From contig NZ_FSRT01000001.1 in NCBI RefSeq assembly GCF_900143015.1, positions 682,001-746,000 of the forward strand: a stretch of DNA of 64,000 nucleotides, read 5' to 3'. This document shows positions 50,301 through 58,136 of the stretch, piece by piece. This DNA is from Fibrobacter sp. UWB11. Lineage in GTDB: Bacteria; Fibrobacterota; Fibrobacteria; Fibrobacterales; Fibrobacteraceae. The position numbers and the translations under genes were made by a program. The notes under the pieces are model-generated. The model was not told the origin of the DNA. It did no database searches and saw nothing but the letters and a program-made list of their open reading frames with translations. Position 1 is the stretch's first letter; each line of letters opens with the position of its first letter.

Positions 50301-51476
50301 ATGGATAATTTCAATTTTTATAGCCCCACGGAATTTGTATTTGGTAAAGACCGCGAAAACGAATGCGGTGAACTCGTTAAGAAGTATGGCGGCACGAAGG
50401 TGCTGATTCATTACGGTGGGGGCTCTGCGGTGCGTTCCGGTTTAATTGACCGCGTTAAGGCGTCGCTCAATGCTGCGGGCGTTTCATTTGTGGAGCTCGG
50501 TGGCGTGAAGCCGAATCCGCGTGATACCTTGATTTACAAGGGCATCGAAATGGTGCGTGCAAACGATGTTGATTTCATCCTTGCTGTGGGCGGTGGCTCC
50601 GTCATTGATAGCTCGAAGGGCATTGCCGTAGGAGCTCTTTACGATGGCGATTTTTGGGACTTTTATGCGAAAAAGTTGCCGGTCACGAAGGCTCTCCCGA
50701 TTGGCGTGGTGCAGACGATTGCTGCCGCCGGTTCCGAAGGCAGTGGCGATTCCGTCGTGACCAAGGAAGAGGGAATGCTTAAGCGTGATATCGGTGCTGA
50801 TGTGATTCGCCCGAGATTTGCGGTGCAGAATCCGGCTTTGCTCTGCACGTTGCCTGCTTACCAGACGGCTTGCGGCATTACCGACATCATGGCTCATGTG
50901 TTTGAACGCTACTTCACGAATACTTTGGAAGTCGAGACGACAGACCGCCTTTGCGAAGCGTTGCTCATCACGATGCTTAAGGAAGGCCCGCGCGCCATGG
51001 CCGAACCCGACAATTACGAGGTTCGTGCGAACATCATGTGGGCGGGTACGGTAGCCCACAATGGCCTTGTGGGCTGCGGGCGCAGTCAAGATTGGAATAG
51101 CCACGCGATTGAACATGAACTCTCGGGACTCTATGACTGCGCCCATGGCGCGGGGCTAGCAGTTATTATGCCGGCGTGGATGGAGTACGTGGTTGACCAT
51201 AACGTGATGCGTTTTGCGCAAATGGCAACACGTGTATTTGGCTGCCAGATGAATTTTGAAAATCCGAAAGCGACTGCGCTCGAAGGCATTAAGGCATTCC
51301 GTCGATTCTTGCATTCCATCGGCATGCCGATTAACTTTGCCGAACTTGGCGCAAAAGAAGAAGATATCCCGACGCTTGTCGAAAAGCTGAATCCAGGTGA
51401 TGGCTGGGGCTTTGTGCCGCTCAAGGCAAAGGACGTGACTGCTATTTATACGATTGCTGCTCACGCTACATTATAG
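50301..51476 (+). CDS. Iron-type (group III) alcohol dehydrogenase
   Basis: 391 residues from the ATG at 50301 after AAGGATGGA; the frame is open 21 codons upstream. NAD(P)-binding GGGSVIDSSKGIA (about 96-108) and metal ligands Asp in CGITDIMAHVFE (about 194-205) and His in HAIEHELSGLYDCAHGAGL (about 258-276) are all present. The sequence is closest in pattern to butanol dehydrogenases of the BdhA/YqhD type, which reduce aldehydes with NADPH. The physiological substrate is unknown. No partner gene is adjacent; an odd set of hairpins follows it. Confidence 0.93.
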   Translation: MDNFNFYSPTEFVFGKDRENECGELVKKYGGTKVLIHYGGGSAVRSGLIDRVKASLNAAGVSFVELGGVKPNPRDTLIYKGIEMVRANDVDFILAVGGGSVIDSSKGIAVGALYDGDFWDFYAKKLPVTKALPIGVVQTIAAAGSEGSGDSVVTKEEGMLKRDIGADVIRPRFAVQNPALLCTLPAYQTACGITDIMAHVFERYFTNTLEVETTDRLCEALLITMLKEGPRAMAEPDNYEVRANIMWAGTVAHNGLVGCGRSQDWNSHAIEHELSGLYDCAHGAGLAVIMPAWMEYVVDHNVMRFAQMATRVFGCQMNFENPKATALEGIKAFRRFLHSIGMPINFAELGAKEEDIPTLVEKLNPGDGWGFVPLKAKDVTAIYTIAAHATL

Positions 51477-51840
51477 TTTTTCGATCCGATAAACTCCAGA
51501 TAAGCTCTAAAATCAGAAAATGTGCTACTAAATGACGAAAAATCGTAATTTAGTAGCATGATTTTTAGATAAACTAATTTAAAATAGCCGAAATATGAGT
51601 TTGTCTGTTTGTTTTATGCTTCCAAAAATGTGAAATCAGCTAATTTAGTAGCATGAAAAATGGACTTATAGTCAAATTTTATTTGGATAAAGTAAAAATG
51701 CTACTAAAACGAGAAAAATCTGATTTTAGTAGCATGAAATTGAAAAAAATAGCATCATGAACAGTTTGCTCTTGTTCTTGTGCTGCTTATTTTGCTCTTT
51801 TTTGCAATCTGTTCTAGGATAGTTTATATTTAGGACAAGT
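51477..51840. other. Intergenic region with three similar palindromes
   Basis: The 364 bp are AT-rich without an ORF. They contain the three TGCTACTAAA..TTTAGTAGCA hairpins listed next. Confidence 0.65.
51523..51734. repeat. Three spaced 36-base inverted-repeat units
   Basis: Unit 1 (51523-51558): arms TGCTACTAAAT / ATTTAGTAGCA plus inner CGA / TCG. Unit 2 (51617-51653): right arm intact, left arm decayed (TGCTTCCAAAAAT). Unit 3 (51699-51734): arms TGCTACTAAAA / TTTTAGTAGCA. The loops differ and the gaps are 58 and 45 bases, so this is not a CRISPR array. Confidence 0.75.
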
Positions 51841-52707
51841 ATGATATCTAGAACGTTTGTAAAGTTATTTGCTTTTTTGTTGGGTGCATTTTCGCTTTCG
51901 TACTCTTGCGATGGCCGCTCTGCGTGCGAAGGCGGTTGTGCCATTTTCCTCAATGTCCTCGATTTGAGAAATAATCCGCAGATGGAGGAATTGTTTGCTT
52001 CCATTGACGATTCCCTATATGCGAGAAAAATCAATAACGGGTTTCAAAAGTTAGAACTGGCTGGGTTGTGCGGGTGCGATCCCGGTGGAATTTTTCTGGA
52101 GTCCCGTCATAAGGATTTGATGGATTCCGGTTGGGCCCTAAACTGGTGCGGAAATCCTGATTCTATTGTTATTTTCAACGATTATAGTGAGGGAATGTAT
52201 AAATCTGTGGTGCGGAGTAATTCGGTCTTGTCGCATAATATAAGCGCGCTGAAAAAGTTCATCAAGGATAACGGTTGCCCTGCTGATTCCGTCTATGAAA
52301 TTTTGCCGGACGATTTGAAAACTGAAAATGCGAAAAAAGGTATTTATGTTACCGATTTGAATATTCGTGATAGAGATATTGTTGTTCCCGCTTACGTACA
52401 GGTCTTGAAATCGTATCATTCAAACGGTAAACTTGCGAATAAAATTCATTTTAAGAAAGGTAAACGTGATGGTGCCGATATTTGGTATTATCCAATTGGA
52501 AAGAAATTTAAGGTGACGAACTATAAAGATGGTTTGCGTCATGGAAATGAAATACAATACGATGAGTTCGGTCGCAAAAAATACGAGGAACCCTATAGGA
52601 ATGGGAATTTACACGGCATAAAAAAGTATTACGATGAAAAAGGGCGAATTCGGACTAAACAGAAATATGAGGATGGAGAGGAAATATCTTTGGAGAGGAT
52701 AAAATAA
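51841..52707 (+). CDS. Exported YwqK-like protein with toxin_YwqK/MORN-type repeats
   Basis: 288 residues. N-terminal hydrophobic stretch (LFAFLLGAFSLSYSC) ends in a possible lipobox Cys, followed by several more Cys. The first 190 residues match no family I know. The last 100 carry repeats of the YwqK antitoxin / MORN_2 kind: YHSNGKLANKIHFKKGKRDG, YKDGLRHGNEIQYDEFGRK, YRNGNLHGIKKYYDEKGRI. AGGACAAGT precedes the ATG. Such repeats also make up the N-half of the FISUMP protein 100 bp downstream on the other strand. Role unknown. Confidence 0.82.
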   Translation: MISRTFVKLFAFLLGAFSLSYSCDGRSACEGGCAIFLNVLDLRNNPQMEELFASIDDSLYARKINNGFQKLELAGLCGCDPGGIFLESRHKDLMDSGWALNWCGNPDSIVIFNDYSEGMYKSVVRSNSVLSHNISALKKFIKDNGCPADSVYEILPDDLKTENAKKGIYVTDLNIRDRDIVVPAYVQVLKSYHSNGKLANKIHFKKGKRDGADIWYYPIGKKFKVTNYKDGLRHGNEIQYDEFGRKKYEEPYRNGNLHGIKKYYDEKGRIRTKQKYEDGEEISLERIK

Positions 52708-52733
52708 AAACTCCTCGGATGTGAGGAGCTTTG
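52705..52733 (+). terminator. Terminator of the YwqK-like gene
   Basis: CTCCTC / GAGGAG stem with a GGATGT loop and a weak T run. Confidence 0.7.
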
Positions 52734-52749
52734 CGTTGTATGAATTGTT

Positions 52750-52792
52750 ACTGGATCCTTCGAGTTCGCCTAACGGCTTCGCTCAGGATGAC
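52750..52792. repeat. Palindromic repeat (family B)
   Basis: ACTGGATCCTTCGA..TCAGGATGAC around a GCCTAACGGC loop region. Same ends as the right half at 21608-21660. Confidence 0.8.
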
Positions 52793-52803
52793 ACGTTGAC
52801 AAA

Positions 52804-53721
52804 CTAGTTTTTCAAGCAGCGGAGACTTGCGCCGAATTCAGGATTGAACTTCTCGAACTTGGCGATATCCTTGTCGTGGAAGAACACGAGAACTTCGCCT
52901 TCGCTTGTCCAGAAGTATGCCTTCTTGCCGGCTTCGTCAAACTTGCGATCCTTTATAGGTACGTCGCTCTTGGCAAAATGAGCACCGCCTGCCTTGGCAC
53001 CGAATCCGAGTTCATCTTTACCGTTTCCGAAAATCGGAGATTCCGGCTTGATGGGATCCCAGCCGTAGCCTGCCTTGAGAGCGACTCCTGGCTTTTTGCC
53101 TGCTACCTTCAGCAGCTTTAACCATTCAGCCTTGCTCGGCATGTGGAATCCTTCGAGACATGCTTTTTGAGCGTTCTGAAAATCATAGAGACGTCCCCAG
53201 TGATTGCATTGCGCACAAATTGCACCGGATGCCGTGGCGAAGTTCATGTTCTCTGCTGTCCAAAGTTGGTCGCCAATGACAATCCATTCGTAGGAGATTC
53301 CATCGCGCGGATCCTTATAGCTGCCGCTTGTGGCGGGGGAGCCGTCTTCATTGTAAGTCTCGCCGAATGAAATTTGTTTATTTTGCTTGTATTCGGACTT
53401 GGAGGCTACTTTCCCGTTCTTGTGGTAGCGGATAACGGTTCCTTCGATGTAACCGTTTGCGTATGGAAGTTCCGTCTGGAGAGTGCCGTCCTTGTAGTAT
53501 TCCTTGGTGACTCCTTCGCGGCGGTCATTTACGTAGTTGGATTCTCGCTTGAGTGTTCCATCGTCGTAGTATTCTTTTTCGAGGCCTTCCTTCTTGTCGT
53601 TCACGTAGGTGGCTTCGAATCGCGTGTTCCCGTTCGGGTATTTTTCAATACGAACGTCGTCGCAGGCGGTGAACGCTATCGAACTTGCAGCGATGAAGAG
53701 AATGAATGGTAGGTGTTTCAT
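52804..53721 (-). CDS. Lipoprotein joining YwqK-type repeats to a FISUMP domain
   Basis: 305 residues; GGAG before the ATG. Lipobox AFTAC. Residues about 22-130 are four to five YwqK/MORN_2 repeats (YPNGNTRFEATYVNDKKEG, YYDDGTLKRESNYVNDRREG, YYKDGTLQTELPYANGYIEG). Residues about 138-305 are a FISUMP domain (DPRDGISYEWIVIGDQLW, WGRLYDFQNAQKACLEGFHM, GFGAKAGG, SLRCLKN), with FHMP in place of WHLP. The fusion ties two families found side by side in this region. It probably faces the outside of the cell; function unknown. Confidence 0.92.
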   Translation of the reverse strand: MKHLPFILFIAASSIAFTACDDVRIEKYPNGNTRFEATYVNDKKEGLEKEYYDDGTLKRESNYVNDRREGVTKEYYKDGTLQTELPYANGYIEGTVIRYHKNGKVASKSEYKQNKQISFGETYNEDGSPATSGSYKDPRDGISYEWIVIGDQLWTAENMNFATASGAICAQCNHWGRLYDFQNAQKACLEGFHMPSKAEWLKLLKVAGKKPGVALKAGYGWDPIKPESPIFGNGKDELGFGAKAGGAHFAKSDVPIKDRKFDEAGKKAYFWTSEGEVLVFFHDKDIAKFEKFNPEFGASLRCLKN

Positions 53722-53730
53722 GCGTACTCC

Positions 53731-54849
53731 TTATAGTGTGATTTTTCCCGCCGTAGCGAGAAGCCCAATCATGTATAACATCCCATCATAATAGCGCCAA
53801 AAACGGTAGGGCACAGAGAGCGCGGCCAGTCGTCTTACGAATGGCGTGATGCGCGGGTCATCAAATGGTAATACTTGCGTTGCTGCTGCATTCATGGCGA
53901 TTAGGCCTGGTGTCGCATTTCGTCCTTGGTGCGGGTAAGGCCCTCCGTCGACAGCGTAGTCCGAAAGGTACGGATTGCAGTTCTGGAAGAAATGCAAAAT
54001 GCGTTCGCAAATTTCTTTTTCGCTTTCGTGCCCACGGAAAATGGAATAGTCCAGACTTAAGTTGAGGGCAACGCGCCAAGCATCACCGCTAAAGTTGTTG
54101 CTTTCGGGGAACCAGGGCATCGCTTTAGGGGTTCCGTCGTATTCGGCGTAATCTGGGCAAAGTCCTGTGGTGGGGTGTGCTGCCTTTTGCAAAAATTCAA
54201 TGCTTGCCTGTGCGACTTCGAGCCAAGATTCATCGCCTGTTGCTTCGGCAAACATGCGGTAGAACGCCATCGTGTGGTAGCTCGGGTCGGTAAAGTCGTT
54301 TCCGAGAACGGGAGAAAACTTGATTATTTTTCGTTCGGGATCGATAATTGGGCCGACGAGCTCGTTGACCGGTTTGTACTTGATGTCGGTGATGAGCTCT
54401 TTGGCGTCGTTGAGTAGATCTTCGCGATTAAAGCGCTTTGCGGCAATAAGGAGTGCTGCTGCAAAATATTCTTCGCTATCTGGAGCTGCACCGGGGTCCA
54501 TCATGGAAAAGTCGGTCGTGTTGACCTGCCATGAAAAATATCCTTTGTGCGGACCATCGTTGTTACGGACAAATCTCTTTGAAAAGTTCCAAAGTTTGTC
54601 GAACGTGGATTCGTGGTCTGTCAGTGCCGCGATGAACATGCCGTAGCTCATGCCTTCCGAGCGGATGTCATCGTGTCCGATGTCGATGATGTATGCCATG
54701 TCGTCGGAAGCTTCAAAATAGATTCGCTCGTCTATCGGGTCGCCCTCAAATAGCTTGCTATAGGCATTCTGAATAAGCTGGTCCGCGAAATTGGGACCAT
54801 ATCCGGCTTCGACAAATAAATCACGCGTAGGGTAGCGTTGCAACATCAT
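53731..54849 (-). CDS. GH8 reducing-end xylose-releasing exo-oligoxylanase-like enzyme
   Basis: 372 residues, no signal peptide, so cytoplasmic. The pattern fits GH8: DDIRSEGMSYGMFIAAL (about 60-76, with the catalytic Glu), NTTDFSMMDPGAAPDSEEYFAAALLIA (about 112-138, with the Asp-rich loop of GH8), and FPESNNFSGDAWRVALN (about 225-245). This combination is the one seen in reducing-end xylose-releasing enzymes, which cut short xylo-oligosaccharides, in contrast with secreted endo-xylanases or cellulases. The ATG at 54849 is preferred to a TTG at 54861. It ends 9 bp after the start of the FISUMP gene on the same strand, so the two may be co-transcribed. Confidence 0.87.
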   Translation of the reverse strand: MMLQRYPTRDLFVEAGYGPNFADQLIQNAYSKLFEGDPIDERIYFEASDDMAYIIDIGHDDIRSEGMSYGMFIAALTDHESTFDKLWNFSKRFVRNNDGPHKGYFSWQVNTTDFSMMDPGAAPDSEEYFAAALLIAAKRFNREDLLNDAKELITDIKYKPVNELVGPIIDPERKIIKFSPVLGNDFTDPSYHTMAFYRMFAEATGDESWLEVAQASIEFLQKAAHPTTGLCPDYAEYDGTPKAMPWFPESNNFSGDAWRVALNLSLDYSIFRGHESEKEICERILHFFQNCNPYLSDYAVDGGPYPHQGRNATPGLIAMNAAATQVLPFDDPRITPFVRRLAALSVPYRFWRYYDGMLYMIGLLATAGKITL

Positions 54850-54925
54850 TCTCAGTTCCAAAAAATTCTAAATCAGTTATATATTTTAAAATAAATAAAT
54901 TCGTATCTTAATTGTGGAGGTACAC

Positions 54926-55792
54926 ATGGCAGATATATTGATTTTGGGTTATGGTCCGGCTGGAATTTCGGCGGCTCTTTATGGTCTTCGCGCTGGCCTT
55001 CAGGTTCAACTGGTTGGAAAGGATGTGGGCGCTCTTGCAAAGGCTCATAAAATTGAAAATTATTTTGGTTTGGAAAAATCTCTGACGGGTGAAGAACTTG
55101 CCGAAGTTGGCAAAAAGCAGGCTGTTGCGCTTGGAGCCGAAATTGTGAATGATGAGGTGACCGACCTCATGTTTGATGGCTTTGGATTTGTGGCTACGGG
55201 CTTGAACGGGACGTATCGTGGCAAGGTTTGCGTGATGGCTACGGGTGCTGCCCGCAAAAAGACTCCGATTCCGGGTATGGCTGAAATGGAAGGTCACGGT
55301 GTCAGCTATTGCGCTGTGTGCGATGCGTTCTTTTATCGTAAAAAAGATGTGGCTGTGCTTGGCTCGGGCGAGTATGCTTTGCACGAAGCGACTGAACTTT
55401 TGTCTGTAGTCAACAGCGTGACGCTTTTGACGAATGGTGCTGAACTTACGGCAACGTTCCCCGAAAGTGTGAAGATTGAAACCCGCAAGATTTCTAGTCT
55501 CAAGGGCGCTGGACAATTTGAAGGCGTAAAGTTTGATGATGGCCTTGAAGCTGATTTTGACGGTATGTTCGTGGCCATGGGCAGTGCTAATGCAACGGAT
55601 CTAGCTTTGAAGGCTGGCGCTGCGTTCGATGCCGGAAAGCTCGTGCTCGATAAGGATTTCCAGACAACAGTTCCGGGACTCTTTGCTGCGGGTGACTGCA
55701 CGGGTGGCACGCTCCAGGTGGCTGTAGCCGTTGGCGAAGGTGCGATTGCGGGCCTTGCTGCAATTAAATATTTGAGAGAACATAGAGAATAG
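54926..55792 (+). CDS. Thioredoxin-reductase-like flavoprotein
   Basis: 288 residues from the ATG at 54926, with GGAGG placed well before it. FAD-binding LILGYGPAGISAALYGLRAG (start), ATGAARK, the redox pair CAVCDAFF (about 133-140), NAD(P)-binding VLGSGEYALHEATELL and FAAGDCTGGTLQVAVAVGEG are in the order of thioredoxin reductase. Helix and loop lengths are slightly short (usual 310-320), with gaps in the NAD domain. The partner thioredoxin is unknown. It is followed after 5 bp by a radical SAM gene, so the pair is one transcript. Confidence 0.92.
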   Translation: MADILILGYGPAGISAALYGLRAGLQVQLVGKDVGALAKAHKIENYFGLEKSLTGEELAEVGKKQAVALGAEIVNDEVTDLMFDGFGFVATGLNGTYRGKVCVMATGAARKKTPIPGMAEMEGHGVSYCAVCDAFFYRKKDVAVLGSGEYALHEATELLSVVNSVTLLTNGAELTATFPESVKIETRKISSLKGAGQFEGVKFDDGLEADFDGMFVAMGSANATDLALKAGAAFDAGKLVLDKDFQTTVPGLFAAGDCTGGTLQVAVAVGEGAIAGLAAIKYLREHRE

Positions 55793-55797
55793 TTAGT

Positions 55798-56745
55798 GTG
55801 CGGAAAATGCGCCGCGTTACTTTACTCACAAATCCTGACGTTTGCAATTTGCATTGTCCGCTGTGTTTTTTGAACCAGCGGGCTTTGCTTAATTGTGACG
55901 CGCGGAGTGCTGAGAATGGTAACGGAGGGCGATCTTTTAATTGTAATAAGGAACGCCGCGCGTTTGGCCTAGGCGAGATGACTTTCGAGATTGCTCAGGC
56001 ATCGATAGAAAAGTATGCCGCAGAACGTGATGCTTCAGGAAAGCGCTTGCTGCGAGAAGTAATCCCTTCGACGATGGGGGAACCTCTACTTTATTCGCAT
56101 TTTGACGAACTGCTAGAGTTGTGTAGGGCGCTTGAGATTCCGCTGAACCTCACGACGAATGGGACTTTCCCTGGAAAGTGGGGAAGTGACGCTGCGATGG
56201 AATTGCTGTTGCGTTCGTGCAGCGACATCAAGGTAAGCTATTTGGCGTCGGAACAGTTCGATGGTTGGAAAGCGAACGTTGAAAAGCTGGTGAAAGTGCG
56301 CGATGGACTGCGAGAAAATACGAGATGCGCGACGGTCTCGTTGCAAGTGACTCTGCACAAGAAGAATTTGCAGGACGTGCCGGAGTTGGTGTCGTGGGCT
56401 TCTGCGATTGGAATTGACCGAATCAAGTGGAATAAAGTGGTGGTTTTGAGTACCGCTTCGCAAGAACTCCGTGAAATGTATATGCCAGACGATGCGTTGC
56501 TGGAATCGTTGCGTAAAGAGTTACGGTCAGGTGCGCTTTCGGCTTCGAATGTGAAGCATGAGGGGAGTCTTTTTTTTAATAATAGCGCAGACATTTGTGC
56601 TGTTGGCGGCAAGTGCGAATCATGTCCGTTTGCAGATGAAGTGTGGGTTTGGCCTGATGGCCATGAGGACCATTGCCCAAATCCGGAACGGAGATATGTC
56701 ATTCCCGGCTTGACCGGGAATCTCCCTCTTGGTAATGAGATGTAG
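55798..56745 (+). CDS. Radical SAM protein with C-terminal Cys cluster
   Basis: 315 residues. CNLHCPLC (about 15-22) is the CxxxCxxC cluster site. STMGEPLLYSHF and NLTTNGTF follow, as in this superfamily. Near the end CAVGGKCESCPF and HCPNPE give four to five more Cys, in the manner of an auxiliary (SPASM-like) cluster, so it may modify a protein or peptide. No peptide substrate gene is adjacent. The GTG at 55798 and ATG at 55807 are both possible. The last 15 residues (VIPGLTGNLPLGNEM) are coded by a palindromic repeat that replaced the original end. Confidence 0.88.
   Translation: MRKMRRVTLLTNPDVCNLHCPLCFLNQRALLNCDARSAENGNGGRSFNCNKERRAFGLGEMTFEIAQASIEKYAAERDASGKRLLREVIPSTMGEPLLYSHFDELLELCRALEIPLNLTTNGTFPGKWGSDAAMELLLRSCSDIKVSYLASEQFDGWKANVEKLVKVRDGLRENTRCATVSLQVTLHKKNLQDVPELVSWASAIGIDRIKWNKVVVLSTASQELREMYMPDDALLESLRKELRSGALSASNVKHEGSLFFNNSADICAVGGKCESCPFADEVWVWPDGHEDHCPNPERRYVIPGLTGNLPLGNEM
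56698..56725. repeat. Palindromic repeat (family A) inside the radical SAM gene
   Basis: GTCATTCCCGG..CCGGGAATCTCC forms the 3' end of the coding region (VIPGLTGNL). Confidence 0.85.
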
Positions 56746-57340
56746 GAATAGCGAGATAAGACAAAACCCTCACTTTGTTTCGCATTTTGCCCTTCGGGTT
56801 TTGGCTTGCGCCAAAATCTCAAATTTGTTCATTGTTCACTTCGTTCACGGAACAAATTTGTCGAACTCACTTCGTGAGTTCTTCATCTCGCAGAATTTCA
56901 GATATAAAAAGAAAACCACCCTTGTGGGTAGTTCTCTTTTTATCGGAATAGCGAGATAAGATAAAATCCTCACTTGCGTTTCGGATTTTACCCTTCGGGT
57001 TACGCCTTGCGGCGTAATCTCTAAATCGCCCGTAGTTCGCTTCGCTCTCTGGGCGATTTAGTCGAACTCACTTCGTGAGTTCTCATTAGCGTATTTCAAA
57101 TATAAAAAGAAAACCACCCTAGCGGGTGGTTTTTCTTTTTATCGGAATAGCGAGATAAGACAAAACCCTCACTTCGTTTCGCATTTTGCCCTTCGGGTTA
57201 CGCCTTGCGGCGTAATCTCTAAATCGCCTGTAGTTCGCTTCGCTCTCGGGGCGATTTAGTCGAACTCACTTCGTGAGTTCTCATTAGCGTATTTCAGATA
57301 TAAAAAGAAAACCACCCTAGCGGGTGGTTTTTCTTTTTAT
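56744..57340 (-). repeat. Three tandem ~199-bp units after tRNA-Pro
   Basis: Units start with CGGAATAGCGAGAT at 56744 (first base changed), 56944 and 57143; the tRNA carries the same 14 bases at 57341. On the minus strand each unit is a terminator hairpin, a series of stems, then the last 14 bases of tRNA-Pro. The stems GAACTCAC / GTGAGTTC and CCC-TTC-GGG are kept in all; TTACGCC / GGCGTAA in two units becomes TTTTGGC / GCCAAAA in the third; AAATCGCC / GGCGATTT becomes AAATTTGTTC / GAACAAATTT. These paired changes point to conserved RNA structure. Confidence 0.9.
57303..57339 (-). terminator. Terminator directly after tRNA-Pro
   Basis: ACCACCC / GGGTGGT stem with a T run on the minus strand; repeated in each unit of the array, at 57104-57140 and 56905-56943. 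In the leftmost unit the pairing needs a G-T on the minus strand, consistent with that strand being the RNA. Confidence 0.8.
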
Positions 57341-57413
57341 CGGAATAGCGAGATTCGAACTCACGACCTCTTGCTCCCGAAGCAAGCGCTCTACCAGGCT
57401 GAGCTATATTCCG
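57340..57413 (-). tRNA. tRNA-Pro (anticodon CGG)
   Basis: Acceptor CGGAATA / TATTCCG, D arm GCTCAGCCTGGTAGAGC, anticodon stem CTTGC / GCAAG with loop TTCGGGA, T arm GTGAG-TTCGAAT-CTCGC. The anticodon CGG reads CCG. The discriminator is A and CCA is not encoded. Confidence 0.97.
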
Positions 57414-57514
57414 TTTTGTTTTTGTCTTGGCGATTCGTCGTTGACGCGCACAATTATAGTTAATTTCGATTGAGTTTTAAAGGGGTGAGTGCGAAAAAAG
57501 TGAAATTTTTTTGA

Positions 57515-57970
57515 TTATTTCTTCTTTTTTGCAGGTTGTGGGTGGGGCTTGCCGATTTTCATAATGCTGGAGCCCGCGTTGTCGGGTTCAACTTTGTAAA
57601 ATACAACGCGATTTTTCCATTCAGAGCGCACTTTACGGTCTATGATGCGCTTGACGTTGCCGTATTCCGGATTGCCGCCCCCGTGAATCACGCGCAGAAC
57701 GCTCAGGCCTGCGATGAGGAGGTCGTCGATGCGACGTTCAACGGCTTCGGCTGCTTCTTCGGAGGTAAGTCCATGAAGGTCAATTTCGTCTTCGGGGTTC
57801 GGGAGTTCCCAAGCTGCAGGATTGCGGCGCATTTTCTTGCCGCGTGTGGCTCGCTGCGGTCTAGATTCGGCTTCTGTTTCGGCCTGAATTTCGGCAAGTT
57901 CGTCCTTGTCTTGCATGGGGTGGTTCTTGATCCACTCTAATTGGAATTCTTCTTCGGCGTTTAAAGGCAT
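57515..57970 (-). CDS. Smr-domain protein
   Basis: 151 residues. The Smr (small MutS-related) domain spans about 60-145: IDLHGLTSEEAAEAVERRID with the DLHGLT motif, and LRVIHGGGNPEYGNVKRII with the IHGGG loop in place of the usual HGKG. Smr domains nick or cleave nucleic acids, or act on stalled ribosomes. The N-terminal 55 residues are charged (PQRATRGKKMRRN). The C-terminus is Lys-rich. It precedes tRNA-Pro on the plus map, 101 bp away. Confidence 0.92.
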   Translation of the reverse strand: MPLNAEEEFQLEWIKNHPMQDKDELAEIQAETEAESRPQRATRGKKMRRNPAAWELPNPEDEIDLHGLTSEEAAEAVERRIDDLLIAGLSVLRVIHGGGNPEYGNVKRIIDRKVRSEWKNRVVFYKVEPDNAGSSIMKIGKPHPQPAKKKK

Positions 57971-58025
57971 TGTAAATCTCTTTTTGTGCTAAATATAAAA
58001 AAGCTTCATGCAAACTGTGTAAGGC

Positions 58026-58125
58026 GATCCCGTCCCCATTCGCGGATCATGACTACTAAGCAGCAAAGCTGCAAGTAGTCAAAGAGAACGGAGTCCGGGA
58101 TGACAGATCGGGGTGACATTGCGTT
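58026..58125. repeat. Palindromic cluster between smr and the acyltransferase gene
   Basis: GACTACT-AA-GCAGC-AAA-GCTGC-AA-GTAGTC (58049-58078) forms a long hairpin; GAGTCCGGGATGAC (about 58091) matches the end of family B. Confidence 0.65.
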
Positions 58126-58136
58126 TGGCATTGTTT

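Noticed and set aside
51523-51734. CRISPR array
   Set aside because: The three units are not identical, one has a decayed arm, spacers differ in length, and no cas gene is present.
56744-57413. Prophage or island integrated at tRNA-Pro
   Set aside because: The repeated tRNA 3' end suggests att sites, but units are only about 199 bp, contain no ORF and no integrase is nearby.
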